Positions 1 to 7,809 are shown, counted from the stretch's first letter. The stretch: DNA of 33,978 bases from an uncultured bacterium (GCA_946061355.1 CAMGRE010000002.1:1-33978); one strand, 5' to 3'. The notes: generated from the sequence alone by a model not told the origin. Numbers and translations: made by a program.

Positions 1-1178
1 GAATCAGGAGATGCGGAAAATCATTTCTTTTATTTGTATTGTTTAAGAAATATTTATTGGAGAGTGGCATAGATAATGAACATATCATTGAGATTGCCTT
101 AGACGGTATTGAAAATGAGGAACTGAGAGACCCGAAAAAGTGTTATCAGTATATCAAGGATACAATGAAAGATCAAGGAAAATACTATTTGCTTTTGGAT
201 GAAGTGCAGTTTATGCCACGATTTGAAGAAGTGCTGAACAGCTTGCTTCGTATCGGTAATATTGATGTATATGTGACCGGAAGTAATTCTAAATTTTTAT
301 CAAGTGACATTGTAACTGAATTTAGAGGCAGAGGTGATGAAGTCAGGATATATCCGTTATCTTTTGCTGAATTCTATGCTGCTTTTGATGGAGATTATGA
401 TGAAGCGTGGAATGAGTATATGATATATGGTGGACTTCCACAAGTAGCGCAGCTTTCGACAGAACGTCAAAAAGCAGAATATCTGAAAAACATTTTTGCC
501 AATGTTTATATTAAGGACGTAGTAGAGCGAAATAGGATACAGAATGCTGATGAGATTGGAACATTAGTGGATATTCTCGCTTCTGCCATAGGAGCACCCA
601 CAAACCCAACCAAAATATCGAATACATTTAAAACAGAGCGAGGTATCAATTATAGTAACAAAACCATATCAAATCATATTGATTATTTAATAGAAGCATT
701 TTTGGTTTCTAAAGCCAATAGATACGATATAAAGGGTAGAAAATATGTTGGGGCAAACTTAAAATATTATTTTACAGATGTGGGTCTAAGAAATGCCAGA
801 TTAAATTTCAGACAGCAGGAACCTACTCATATTATGGAAAACATCGTTTATAATGAATTACTTATGCGTGGATATAATGTGGATGTTGGTATTGTGGAGG
901 TGTATGCAAAGAATAGTGAAGGAAAAACGGTCCGTAAGCAACTGGAGGTTGACTTTGTAGTAAATCAGGGTAGTCAGAAATATTACATTCAGGTGGCTTA
1001 CGATATAACTTCTGAGGAAAAGCAGATCCAAGAACTTAGTTCACTCCGAAATATTCCGGATTCGTTTAAAAAGCTTGTTATAGTAAATGGGACAAAGAAA
1101 CCGTGGAGAAATGAGGAAGGATTTGTAATCATGGGCATGAAATATTTTCTGCTTAATGCAGATAGTTTGGAGTTTTAG
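1..1178 (+). CDS. AAA-family ATPase with DUF4143 domain, 5' end cut by window edge
   Basis: The reading frame is open back to base 3. The first codons read IRRCGKSFLLF, which is the Walker A (P-loop) of the AAA_14/DUF4143 family, so the TTG at 39 is not a real start and only a short N-terminal piece is missing. Walker B (LLLDEVQ) follows about 50 residues later, then the family's typical YGGLP motif and a C-terminal DUF4143 part with EVDFVV, which in this family resembles a restriction-nuclease-like fold. The expected IEVK strand reads YIQVAY here, so a nuclease-like site may be inactive. The role of such ATPases is not firmly known; they are often scattered accessory genes. The gene is clearly richer in A and T than its neighbours, which suggests transfer. 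A terminator closes it at once and no partner gene is visible. Confidence 0.88.
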   Translation, partial: IRRCGKSFLLFVLFKKYLLESGIDNEHIIEIALDGIENEELRDPKKCYQYIKDTMKDQGKYYLLLDEVQFMPRFEEVLNSLLRIGNIDVYVTGSNSKFLSSDIVTEFRGRGDEVRIYPLSFAEFYAAFDGDYDEAWNEYMIYGGLPQVAQLSTERQKAEYLKNIFANVYIKDVVERNRIQNADEIGTLVDILASAIGAPTNPTKISNTFKTERGINYSNKTISNHIDYLIEAFLVSKANRYDIKGRKYVGANLKYYFTDVGLRNARLNFRQQEPTHIMENIVYNELLMRGYNVDVGIVEVYAKNSEGKTVRKQLEVDFVVNQGSQKYYIQVAYDITSEEKQIQELSSLRNIPDSFKKLVIVNGTKKPWRNEEGFVIMGMKYFLLNADSLEF

Positions 1179-1194
1179 AAAATCAAAAATAATA

Positions 1195-1229
1195 CAGCGG
1201 ACTGTCAGTACAGCCCGCTGATATTTTTT
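1195..1229 (+). terminator. Rho-independent terminator after the ATPase gene
   Basis: The stem CAGCGG/CCGCTG (1195-1200 with 1215-1220) continues through one mismatch into CTGT/ACAG around a four-base loop, and is followed by a run of six T (1224-1229). It sits 17 bases after the ATPase stop. It overlaps the last codons of the convergent minus-strand gene, so the two genes meet tail to tail across this hairpin. Confidence 0.8.
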
Positions 1230-2185
1230 ACAATATTGTTTTCTACCTGAAACCGGTAAATTCCGGGAGAAGCATCGTGGTGTGTCATAAAGTAACTGCC
1301 GTCAAACCGGGAGATGTAATAGGGTGTTCCTTTGCTGCCAAACAGAGATTTCAGGTCTTCGTAACAGCCGTATCGCAGCCCACTCAGATCGGTTGTCCGG
1401 ATGATTGTAGCAGTGGATCTGCCGTAATTCCGGTCACTGGAAACGGTGATGTAAAAGTAATCTTCAATGGGAACGATCTGGACCATTCCTGCGATTGCGT
1501 CGGGAACGGGATAACATTGCTCCAGTTCAAAAGAGTACCGGTCGACCTGCAGGATTGCACCCAGTTCCACACAAGGGAAAAGAATGGAATCACCCATGAT
1601 CGTGAAAGAGCGCACATACATACCGTTTAATGCCGGAACGGAACGTGTTTCAACAAGAGTGAGATCTGTTGTCCCGGGAGTGCGGCCGAACAGATACATT
1701 TCGCCTGTAAGAGAACTCCACACATAAAACAGTTCGTCGGATGGTTCATAGGTGATATAATGCGGCCGGTTTCCGATCTGCTCAAATATCTGCAGCTCCC
1801 GAAAACGGTCAGTTTCCTTTTCGTAGGAGATCACCCGGTTGTTTTCTGTATCCACGACAAGATATACCGTGCCGTCACTTGCGAGCGCGTGGGGCTGATG
1901 GACATGATTGGTCATAACCTTCCACTGCTTTAAAGGAGCATTCAGATTGTCGCTGTAGATGATCTGATCATGATAGCAGTCCACAATATAATAGGTGTTC
2001 CCGAGCTTTGTGACCTGAGTCGGTACACTTAATTGGCCGTATGCGTTATTGGAGGAAGGATAGGAGGCCGAAACCGTTTCCGCAGCATATGGGGATAAAA
2101 AGCATATGAAAGCGGCAAGGAACAGGACAAACAGTCTTCTGGCCCAAGGTATTGCAATGAGTTTGTTATTGTATTTCTTTTTCAT
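1205..2185 (-). CDS. Secreted beta-propeller-like protein of unknown function
   Basis: A 326-residue protein. The N-terminus has lysines and arginines (1-17), a hydrophobic stretch (about 18-35) and an Ala/Ser-rich end, as in a signal peptide, so it is probably exported. The rest is a series of short beta-rich repeats of the type 'x-YYIVD-x' and 'VYLVVDTENNRVISY', which resemble NHL or six-bladed propeller blades; I do not recognise a named family. No catalytic residues stand out. Its ATG directly abuts the stop of carbamate kinase (2186), so the two are probably one transcript from the promoter near 3160, although no functional link is obvious. A role in binding extracellular ligands or cell-wall glycans would fit the fold but is only a guess. 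Confidence 0.72.
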   Translation of the reverse strand: MKKKYNNKLIAIPWARRLFVLFLAAFICFLSPYAAETVSASYPSSNNAYGQLSVPTQVTKLGNTYYIVDCYHDQIIYSDNLNAPLKQWKVMTNHVHQPHALASDGTVYLVVDTENNRVISYEKETDRFRELQIFEQIGNRPHYITYEPSDELFYVWSSLTGEMYLFGRTPGTTDLTLVETRSVPALNGMYVRSFTIMGDSILFPCVELGAILQVDRYSFELEQCYPVPDAIAGMVQIVPIEDYFYITVSSDRNYGRSTATIIRTTDLSGLRYGCYEDLKSLFGSKGTPYYISRFDGSYFMTHHDASPGIYRFQVENNIVKNISGLY

Positions 2186-3124
2186 TTATTTTCCCACAAT
2201 TACCGTTCCGGTCTTTCCTCTCGCGGCCTCGGACGCATGCGCGAGATCCGTGATGAGCACTTTTCCTTCAGGAACGCTGTCGAGGTAAGTAATAGCAGCT
2301 TCGATCTTGGGGAGCATATCGCCTTCACCGAACTGCTTCTCCTCAATATATGCTTTGGCCTGTGCAACCGTCATGGAAGCGATTCCGGCTTGTGTCTCTT
2401 TTCCGTAATCGGTATATACCTGCTCGACACCGGTCAGGATGATGAGCAGATCAGCTTGCAGGTCTGCAGCGAGTTTCCCGGCAATGGAATCCTTCTCGAT
2501 GACCGCGGAAGCGCCTTTCAGTGTGTGGCGCTGCTCGATGACGGGGATACCGCCTCCGCCGCAGGCGATCACTACCTGTCCGGCCTCTGCCAGTGTGCGG
2601 ATCGTCTCGATCTCCACGATATCGATCGGCTTGGGCGCTGCCACAACTCTGCGGAAGCCCTTGCCCGGAATTTCTGTTACATAGTTGCCCTTGGCAACTT
2701 CAGCATCAGCTTCCTCCCTTGTCATAAAGCGGCCGATGATCTTATTCGGCTCGTAGAACGCATCATCATATGGATCCACGGTCACCTGAGTGAGTATGGC
2801 GCTGACGGGAGTCGAAATCCCACGGCTTAAAAATTCCGAACGGAGAGAGTTCTGGATATCGTATCCGACATATCCCTGACTCATTGCGGAGCACACGCAC
2901 ATGGGAACGGGCGTATAGTCGGGATTCACCCGGCGCAGCTCTGACATTGCCTTGTGGATCATGCTGACCTGGGGACCGTTGCTGTGAGTGATGGTCAGCT
3001 GGTAATCAGCCTCTGCGAGATCAGCCAGCGCTTTGGCGGTCTTCTTCACTGCGTCCCATTGTTCTGTTGTTGTATATCCCAGAGCTTCATGCCCGAGGGA
3101 GACTACGGCTTTCTTCTTATTCAT
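2186..3124 (-). CDS. arcC: Carbamate kinase
   Basis: A 312-residue amino-acid-kinase-family protein, full length for carbamate kinase (about 310). It interconverts carbamoyl phosphate + ADP and ATP + carbamate, usually as the energy-yielding last step of arginine, agmatine or purine/allantoin breakdown. Recognisable motifs are THSNGPQV near residue 48, VVIACGGGGIPV near 185, IEKDSIAGKLAADLQAD near 210 and the C-terminal TGTVIVGK. The N-terminal nucleotide-phosphate loop, usually LGGNAL, reads SLGHEALG (9-16). Neither arginine deiminase nor ornithine carbamoyltransferase is nearby, so the source of carbamoyl phosphate is not visible here. A GAGG ribosome site lies 10 bases before the ATG. It leads a two-gene minus-strand unit. 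Confidence 0.93.
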   Translation of the reverse strand: MNKKKAVVSLGHEALGYTTTEQWDAVKKTAKALADLAEADYQLTITHSNGPQVSMIHKAMSELRRVNPDYTPVPMCVCSAMSQGYVGYDIQNSLRSEFLSRGISTPVSAILTQVTVDPYDDAFYEPNKIIGRFMTREEADAEVAKGNYVTEIPGKGFRRVVAAPKPIDIVEIETIRTLAEAGQVVIACGGGGIPVIEQRHTLKGASAVIEKDSIAGKLAADLQADLLIILTGVEQVYTDYGKETQAGIASMTVAQAKAYIEEKQFGEGDMLPKIEAAITYLDSVPEGKVLITDLAHASEAARGKTGTVIVGK

Positions 3125-3157
3125 AATCTAACTACCTCACGTAAAAAAGATAAAACC

Positions 3158-3186
3158 ATTATACCATGTTTCTCTTTGTGAATAAA
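3158..3186 (-). promoter_or_regulatory. Probable arcC promoter (extended -10)
   Basis: On the minus strand TATAAT lies at 3163-3158, preceded by TGG (an extended -10, TGnTATAAT). A weak -35 TTTATT (3186-3181) stands 17 bases upstream. The start of transcription would be about 30 bases before the carbamate kinase ATG. Confidence 0.45.
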
Positions 3187-3227
3187 GAATCAGGGAAAAT
3201 TCTTTTTGAAAAAAATTAAAATTCCTA

Positions 3228-3256
3228 TTGACATACTTGGAATAGTGGTGTATTAT
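3228..3256 (+). promoter_or_regulatory. cysK promoter
   Basis: A consensus promoter: TTGACA (3228-3233), 17-base spacer, TATTAT (3251-3256). An inverted pair ATTCC (3221-3225) and GGAAT (3239-3243) brackets the -35. The eight bases CATACTTG (3232-3239) overlap the -35 and recur inverted as CAAGTATG at 3281-3288 in the early leader. These are plausible operator elements; see the regulator at 7343. Confidence 0.78.
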
Positions 3257-3346
3257 TCATTTCAAGATAAACCTACCAATCAAGTATGAAATGTAGGAAT
3301 GATAAAAACAACAAAACAATGTATTAAGGGAAGGGAGAATAAGAAC

Positions 3347-4285
3347 ATGAGCAACATTAAAAAAAGTGCAACAGAACTGATTGGAAACACACCACTTCTG
3401 GAGGTAAGCAATTTCCAGAAAAAAGAGAATATCACAGGCGCTACCATCCTGGCAAAGCTTGAGTATCTGAATGCCTCCGGCAGCGTGAAGGACAGAATTG
3501 CGCTTGCGATGATCGAAGACGCAGAAAAGAAAGGAACATTGAAACCGGGCGCTACCATTATCGAGCCGACATCCGGAAATACCGGAATCGGACTCGCCAG
3601 CGTAGCAGCGGCAAAGGGGTACAAGGCAATCCTGACACTGCCTGACACGATGAGTGTTGAGCGCAGGAATCTGCTGAAAGCATACGGTGCACAGCTGGTG
3701 CTTACCGAGGGCGCTAAAGGCATGAAGGGCGCGATCGCCAAGGCAGAGGAACTGAACAAAGAGATTGAGGGATCCGTGATCCTGGGCCAGTTCGACAACC
3801 CTGCAAACCCTGCGGCACATGCAGCGACCACGGGACCGGAGATCTGGAACGACACGGACGGCAAGGTAGATATCTTTGTGGCAGGTGTCGGCACTGGCGG
3901 TACACTGACAGGCGTGGGAACGTTCTTAAAGTCAAAGAATCCCGATATTAAGATTGTGGCGGTTGAGCCTGAGAGTTCACCGGTATTGTCTGGCGGACAG
4001 CCCGGCCCCCACAAGATCCAGGGAATCGGCGCAGGTTTCATTCCCAGCGTGCTGAATACACAGATTTATGATGAGATCATCAAGGTAAAGAATGAGGATG
4101 CATTCCACGATGGCAAAGTATTTGCAACCGCAGAGGGTATCCTGGTCGGTATCTCTGCCGGAGCTGCGCTCCATGCAGCGAAGGAACTGGCACAGAGACC
4201 GGAGAATGCAGGCAAGACGATCGTAGCACTGCTTCCGGATTCCGGAGACAGATATCTTTCCACACCTTTGTTTGCAGAAGCTTAA
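3347..4285 (+). CDS. cysK: Cysteine synthase (O-acetylserine sulfhydrylase)
   Basis: A 312-residue PLP enzyme that makes cysteine from O-acetylserine and sulfide in the cytoplasm. The PLP lysine is K48 in SGSVKDR, the substrate loop is PTSGNTG (74-80), and the phosphate-binding GTGGT loop is at 182-186; the protein ends with the usual LLPDSGDRYLST. The ATG at 3347 is chosen because an AAGGGAG site lies 9 bases before it and the protein then begins like other CysK proteins; an in-frame ATG 48 bases upstream (3299) has no such site. It heads a probable operon with the MetNIQ-type importer. The usual PLExxNPxxSVKDR reads EYLNASGSVKDR, a common variant in Clostridia. Confidence 0.95.
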   Translation: MSNIKKSATELIGNTPLLEVSNFQKKENITGATILAKLEYLNASGSVKDRIALAMIEDAEKKGTLKPGATIIEPTSGNTGIGLASVAAAKGYKAILTLPDTMSVERRNLLKAYGAQLVLTEGAKGMKGAIAKAEELNKEIEGSVILGQFDNPANPAAHAATTGPEIWNDTDGKVDIFVAGVGTGGTLTGVGTFLKSKNPDIKIVAVEPESSPVLSGGQPGPHKIQGIGAGFIPSVLNTQIYDEIIKVKNEDAFHDGKVFATAEGILVGISAGAALHAAKELAQRPENAGKTIVALLPDSGDRYLSTPLFAEA

Positions 4286-4324
4286 AAAGTATGATATGAT
4301 ATACCCGTTATTTACGGACAAAGC

Positions 4325-4356
4325 TGTCCCGGTATCCCTGTAGGAATGCCGGGACA
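4325..4356 (+). other. Intercistronic hairpin between cysK and metN
   Basis: TGTCCCGG (4325-4332) pairs perfectly with CCGGGACA (4349-4356), and the stem can extend by three more pairs, one of them G-U, around a ten-base loop. It is followed by AAAAATAAAG and not by a T-run, so it is not a standard terminator. It may partly stop transcription, block 3' decay or mark a processing site that sets cysK apart from metN. Confidence 0.6.
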
Positions 4357-4381
4357 AAAATAAAGCGGGTGATAAGAACAA

Positions 4382-5392
4382 ATGGAACCGATTATTCAAA
4401 TTCAAAATGTTTCAAAAAGCTTTGTGGGAAAAGACAATACAGTAGAGGCCTTGAAGGGGATCAATCTTGATATTGAGAAGGGCCAGATCTGCGGTATCAT
4501 CGGTATGAGCGGGGCCGGCAAGAGTACGCTGGTACGGTGTCTTAATTTCCTTGAGAAACCCACGAGCGGCACGGTGTTGATAGAAGGGCGTGATCTTTCC
4601 AAATTAAGCGAATCGGAACTTCGCAGGGAGAGAATGAACATCTCCATGATCTTCCAGCATTTCAATCTGCTGATGCAGAGAAATGTGATTGATAATGTCT
4701 GTTTCCCGCTGGAGATTGCGGGAGTTAAGAAAAAAGAGGCGCGTATCAGAGCGAAGGAGCTCCTGGAGATCGTAGGACTTTCGGAGAAAGCAAAGGCTTA
4801 TCCGGCACAGCTCTCCGGAGGACAGAAGCAGAGGGTGGCGATTGCAAGGGCGCTTGCCAATAACCCGAAGATCCTGCTCTGTGATGAGGCGACCAGCGCG
4901 CTTGATCCGACGACGACCAAATCGATACTGGAACTTTTGAAACAGATCAATGAACAATACGGAATTACCATTGTGATTATTACGCACGAGATGGCGGTGG
5001 TACAGGAGATCTGTACACAGGTGGCGATCATTGAGGAAGGAAATCTGGCGGAGACCGGTTCGGTTGAGGAGGTTTTTTCAAGACCCCGAACTGCAGCGGC
5101 CAAGAAGCTGGTATTTCAGGAGGATCACAAATACGCTGTCATGGAAGGCAAGAGGTGCATCCGCATCGTCTTTAAAGAGAATTCTTCCTTTGAGCCCGTG
5201 ATCGGCAATATGGTGCTGGCATGTAAGGCACCGGCGAATATCCTGCTGGCAGACACCAAAGACATCGGCGGTGTCGCTCACGGACAGATGATATTACAGC
5301 TTCCGGAGGATCAGGCAATTGCAGACAAGATGATCCATTATCTGGAGGAAAGAAATCTTACTGTGGAGGAGTTGAAAGATTATGTGGGATAG
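4382..5392 (+). CDS. metN: Methionine-type ABC importer, ATP-binding subunit
   Basis: A 336-residue ATPase that drives uptake by the MetNIQ transporter. Walker A is GMSGAGKST (41-49), the Q-loop FQHF 91-94, the signature LSGGQ 144-148 and Walker B LLCDEA 165-170. After the ATPase core, residues about 260-336 form the NIL domain, which in MetN proteins senses internal methionine and inhibits transport. This extra domain argues for a true MetN and not a general amino-acid ATPase. The link with cysK leaves open whether the substrate is methionine, cystine or another sulfur amino acid. It lies 96 bases after cysK and its end overlaps metI by 11 bases. Confidence 0.94.
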   Translation: MEPIIQIQNVSKSFVGKDNTVEALKGINLDIEKGQICGIIGMSGAGKSTLVRCLNFLEKPTSGTVLIEGRDLSKLSESELRRERMNISMIFQHFNLLMQRNVIDNVCFPLEIAGVKKKEARIRAKELLEIVGLSEKAKAYPAQLSGGQKQRVAIARALANNPKILLCDEATSALDPTTTKSILELLKQINEQYGITIVIITHEMAVVQEICTQVAIIEEGNLAETGSVEEVFSRPRTAAAKKLVFQEDHKYAVMEGKRCIRIVFKENSSFEPVIGNMVLACKAPANILLADTKDIGGVAHGQMILQLPEDQAIADKMIHYLEERNLTVEELKDYVG

Positions 5393-6044
5393 CGGGACGA
5401 TTCAGATGCTGGCAGAGGGAACGGGGGTCACCCTCTATATGACATTGACCTCCACACTGATTGCATACGTTCTGGGGCTTCCGATGGGAATTGCTCTTGT
5501 GGTCACGGCAAAGGACGGGTTACGTCCCAATGCGCTGATCTACAAATTGCTCGATGTGATCGTCAATATTACAAGATCTGTTCCGTTTCTGATCCTGTTG
5601 ATCCTGGTGATACCGCTCACAAGGCTCATCGCAGGCAAGAGTTACGGCGCTACGGCGACGATCGTGCCGCTCACCATTGCGGCAGCGCCTTTTATCGCCA
5701 GAATGGTGGAATCTTCTCTGTTGGAAGTGGATAAAGGGGTGATCGAGGCAGCCCAGAGCATGGGAGCCAGTCTCTGGACAATCATCTGGAAAGTGCTTCT
5801 GGTTGAAGCAAGGACATCTCTGATTGTCGGAGCTACGATTGCATTGGGAACAATATTAGGATATTCTGCGATGTCCGGTGTTGTCGGCGGCGGCGGTCTT
5901 GGTGATATCGCCATCCGATACGGATACTACCGGTATGAGGCGGGCATTATGTGGGTGACTGTAATCCTGCTGGTAGTACTGGTACAGATCCTGCAGGTGA
6001 TCGGGACAAGGCTTTCCAAGAAGCTCGACAGACGGAGCAGATAA
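5382..6044 (+). CDS. metI: Methionine-type ABC importer, permease subunit
   Basis: A 220-residue inner-membrane permease, normal length for MetI. It has about five hydrophobic segments (roughly 15-42, 55-80, 88-108, 145-170, 190-212). The cytoplasmic coupling loop EAAQSMGAS begins at residue 122, as in MetI proteins, and would contact MetN. The ATG overlaps the end of metN by 11 bases and has a GGAGGAG site inside metN, so the two are probably translated together. Confidence 0.94.
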   Translation: MWDSGTIQMLAEGTGVTLYMTLTSTLIAYVLGLPMGIALVVTAKDGLRPNALIYKLLDVIVNITRSVPFLILLILVIPLTRLIAGKSYGATATIVPLTIAAAPFIARMVESSLLEVDKGVIEAAQSMGASLWTIIWKVLLVEARTSLIVGATIALGTILGYSAMSGVVGGGGLGDIAIRYGYYRYEAGIMWVTVILLVVLVQILQVIGTRLSKKLDRRSR

Positions 6045-6165
6045 AAAGCGGCGGCACTCGCGGCAATCAGAGGCAGCGCCCGCAGATATATGGCAATAAA
6101 AGGTTCGCACAGCGTGCCCTTTGTTGATAGAGAAAGTTTTAGGAAGTATAGGAGGAGAAAATATT

Positions 6166-7083
6166 ATGAAAAAATCAGTTGTAGCAACACTTTTGGCAGC
6201 AGTTCTGGCAGTAGGTACACTGTCCGCATGCGGAAGCAGTGCAGAACAGGCAGCACCTGCAGCGGCAGAGACATCTGCAGAGGCAGTCACAGAAGCTGCG
6301 GCAGAAACAGAGGCGGCTCAGACAGAGGCAGCCGCAGAGACAGAGAGCAAAGGAACAATTACCGTTGCAGCAACCAGCGTACCCCATGCAGAGATTCTTG
6401 AGGCAGCTAAGCCGATTCTGGCAGAGCAGGGTTGGGATCTGCAGATTACAGAGTTCCAGGATTACGTTCAGCCGAACGAGGTAGTAGAGGCAGGCGACTT
6501 CGATGCAAACTATTTCCAGCATGTACCGTATCTGGACAGCTTTAACGAGGAGAAGGGCACACACCTTGTTGCAGTAGGAAACATTCACTATGAGCCTCTC
6601 GGAATTTATCCCGGAACAGAGAGCGATCTGAATGCTATTTCCGACGGTGCAACGATTGCCGTTCCCAATGATACGACAAATGAGGCGAGAGCGCTGCTTC
6701 TGCTTCAGGATAACGGTTTGATCACATTGAAGGATGGAGCAGGCATTGAGGCGACAGTAAAAGATATTGCGGAGAATCCTCACAATATCAAATTTACAGA
6801 GCTTGAGGCAGCTCAGGTATCCAGAGTGCTTCCGGAGGTTTCCTTCGCAGTGCTGAACGGTAACTATGCACTGGAGGCAGGTCTGAACGCACAGACCGAT
6901 GCACTTGCAACAGAGACATCCGATTCCGAGGCAGCCAAGACATATGTAAATGTCATCGTTGTAAAGGAAGGCAATGAGAACAACGAGGGTGTGAAGGCAC
7001 TTGTGGATGTACTGAAATCCGATGAGATCAAGAAATTTATCAATGATACGTATCAGGGTTCTGTAGTACCTTTTGAAGATTAA
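6166..7083 (+). CDS. metQ: Methionine-type substrate-binding lipoprotein
   Basis: A 305-residue lipoprotein that would capture the substrate outside the membrane for MetNI. A signal peptide runs over residues 1-20 with lipobox LSAC, so the mature protein begins at the lipid-bearing cysteine. About 40 residues rich in Ala, Glu and Thr follow as a linker, then the NLPA/MetQ domain, with TSVPHAEILE near residue 66 and VEAGDFDANYFQHVPYL further on, both typical. The ATG at 6166 is chosen over one 45 bases upstream because AGGAGGAG ends 8 bases before it and the signal peptide starts there. It is the last gene of the cysK-metNIQ run; a 121-base gap separates it from metI. Confidence 0.94.
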   Translation: MKKSVVATLLAAVLAVGTLSACGSSAEQAAPAAAETSAEAVTEAAAETEAAQTEAAAETESKGTITVAATSVPHAEILEAAKPILAEQGWDLQITEFQDYVQPNEVVEAGDFDANYFQHVPYLDSFNEEKGTHLVAVGNIHYEPLGIYPGTESDLNAISDGATIAVPNDTTNEARALLLLQDNGLITLKDGAGIEATVKDIAENPHNIKFTELEAAQVSRVLPEVSFAVLNGNYALEAGLNAQTDALATETSDSEAAKTYVNVIVVKEGNENNEGVKALVDVLKSDEIKKFINDTYQGSVVPFED

Positions 7084-7122
7084 GATTTAACGGATATCAA
7101 ATTAAAAACAGATTTAATAATT

Positions 7123-7180
7123 AGCTGCCGTACAATGCGATAATCATTTTGGAGATCATTCCGCGTATCGTGCGGCAGCT
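7123..7180 (+). terminator. Possible terminator/stem after metQ
   Basis: AGCTGCCG (7123-7130) pairs exactly with CGGCAGCT (7173-7180), and the stem extends a few pairs inward. The loop is long (about 40 bases, with smaller internal pairing) and the following tail CTTTGTATGTTT is only moderately T-rich. It lies 40 bases after the metQ stop, so it could end the operon, but it is weaker than the other terminators here. Confidence 0.45.
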
Positions 7181-7271
7181 CTTTGTATGTTTCCGTATGC
7201 AGAAGGGCTGCGGGGCAGACTTTCTGTATGTCGTGGCATAGTATGCAAAAAGGAATAAAATGAAATAAGTA

Positions 7272-7300
7272 TTGAATATTTCATACTAACATAGTATGAT
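7272..7300 (+). promoter_or_regulatory. Promoter and operator palindrome of the Rrf2 regulator
   Basis: TTGAAT (7272-7277), 17-base spacer, TATGAT (7295-7300). A perfect palindrome CATACTA-ACA-TAGTATG (7282-7298) covers the spacer and most of the -10, so a protein bound there would block RNA polymerase. This is the usual design of an autorepressed Rrf2 gene. The half-site CATACT also occurs at the cysK promoter. Confidence 0.72.
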
Positions 7301-7342
7301 TAAGAGGACAAGTAGGGTATATCATATGATCGGAGGGTGAAG

Positions 7343-7780
7343 ATGAAGATTTCCACAAAGGGACGATATGCAGTCCGGGTCATGTTAGATCTTGCAATTA
7401 ACAATACAGGAGAGTATATTAAGGTGAAGGATATCGCTGCCAGGCAGGAGATATCCGAGAAATATCTGGAGCAGATCATATCGGTATTGAATAAAGCGGG
7501 ATATGTCAGGAGCGTCAGAGGCGCGCAGGGCGGCTACAAGATCGCAAGAGACCCCAAGGAGTACACTGTCGGGATGATCCTGAGACTCACGGAGGGCAGC
7601 CTGAATCCGGTATCCTGTCTGGATGATGATGTGAATGAGTGCGAGCGTTGTGACACGTGTGAGACGATTGCCGTATGGAAAGATCTCGCAAAAGCCATCA
7701 ACAGTGTGGTGGATGGAGTGACCATCGCAGATCTGGTGGAGAGGCATCAGGAGAGGGTTGCCGGTTCCTACAGTATATAG
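7343..7780 (+). CDS. Rrf2-family transcriptional regulator (IscR/CymR-like)
   Basis: A 145-residue DNA-binding protein with the family's N-terminus MKISTKGRYAVRVMLDLA, a winged helix (recognition helix about 38-52) and the RGAQGGYKI wing near 59-67. Four cysteines lie at 92, 100, 103 and 106. IscR proteins bind an Fe-S cluster through three cysteines in this stretch, whereas CymR proteins, which control cysteine genes, lack them. The protein therefore may sense Fe-S status, redox state or sulfur supply. The ATG at 7343 is chosen over a GTG at 7337 because GGAGG (7332-7336) is correctly spaced only for the ATG. It follows the cysK-metNIQ genes and probably regulates them and itself. No iscS/iscU genes follow, unlike many clostridial Rrf2 loci. 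Confidence 0.9.
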   Translation: MKISTKGRYAVRVMLDLAINNTGEYIKVKDIAARQEISEKYLEQIISVLNKAGYVRSVRGAQGGYKIARDPKEYTVGMILRLTEGSLNPVSCLDDDVNECERCDTCETIAVWKDLAKAINSVVDGVTIADLVERHQERVAGSYSI

Positions 7781-7809
7781 CATAACGATTTGATCTGAAA
7801 TAAAATGAA

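Noticed and set aside
39..41. TTG as start of the first ATPase gene
   Set aside because: The frame is open to base 3 and encodes the P-loop RRCGKS just before it, so the gene begins outside the window.
3263..3346. S-box or T-box riboswitch in the cysK leader
   Set aside because: The leader is only about 85 bases, has no T-box sequence and no terminator/antiterminator pair.
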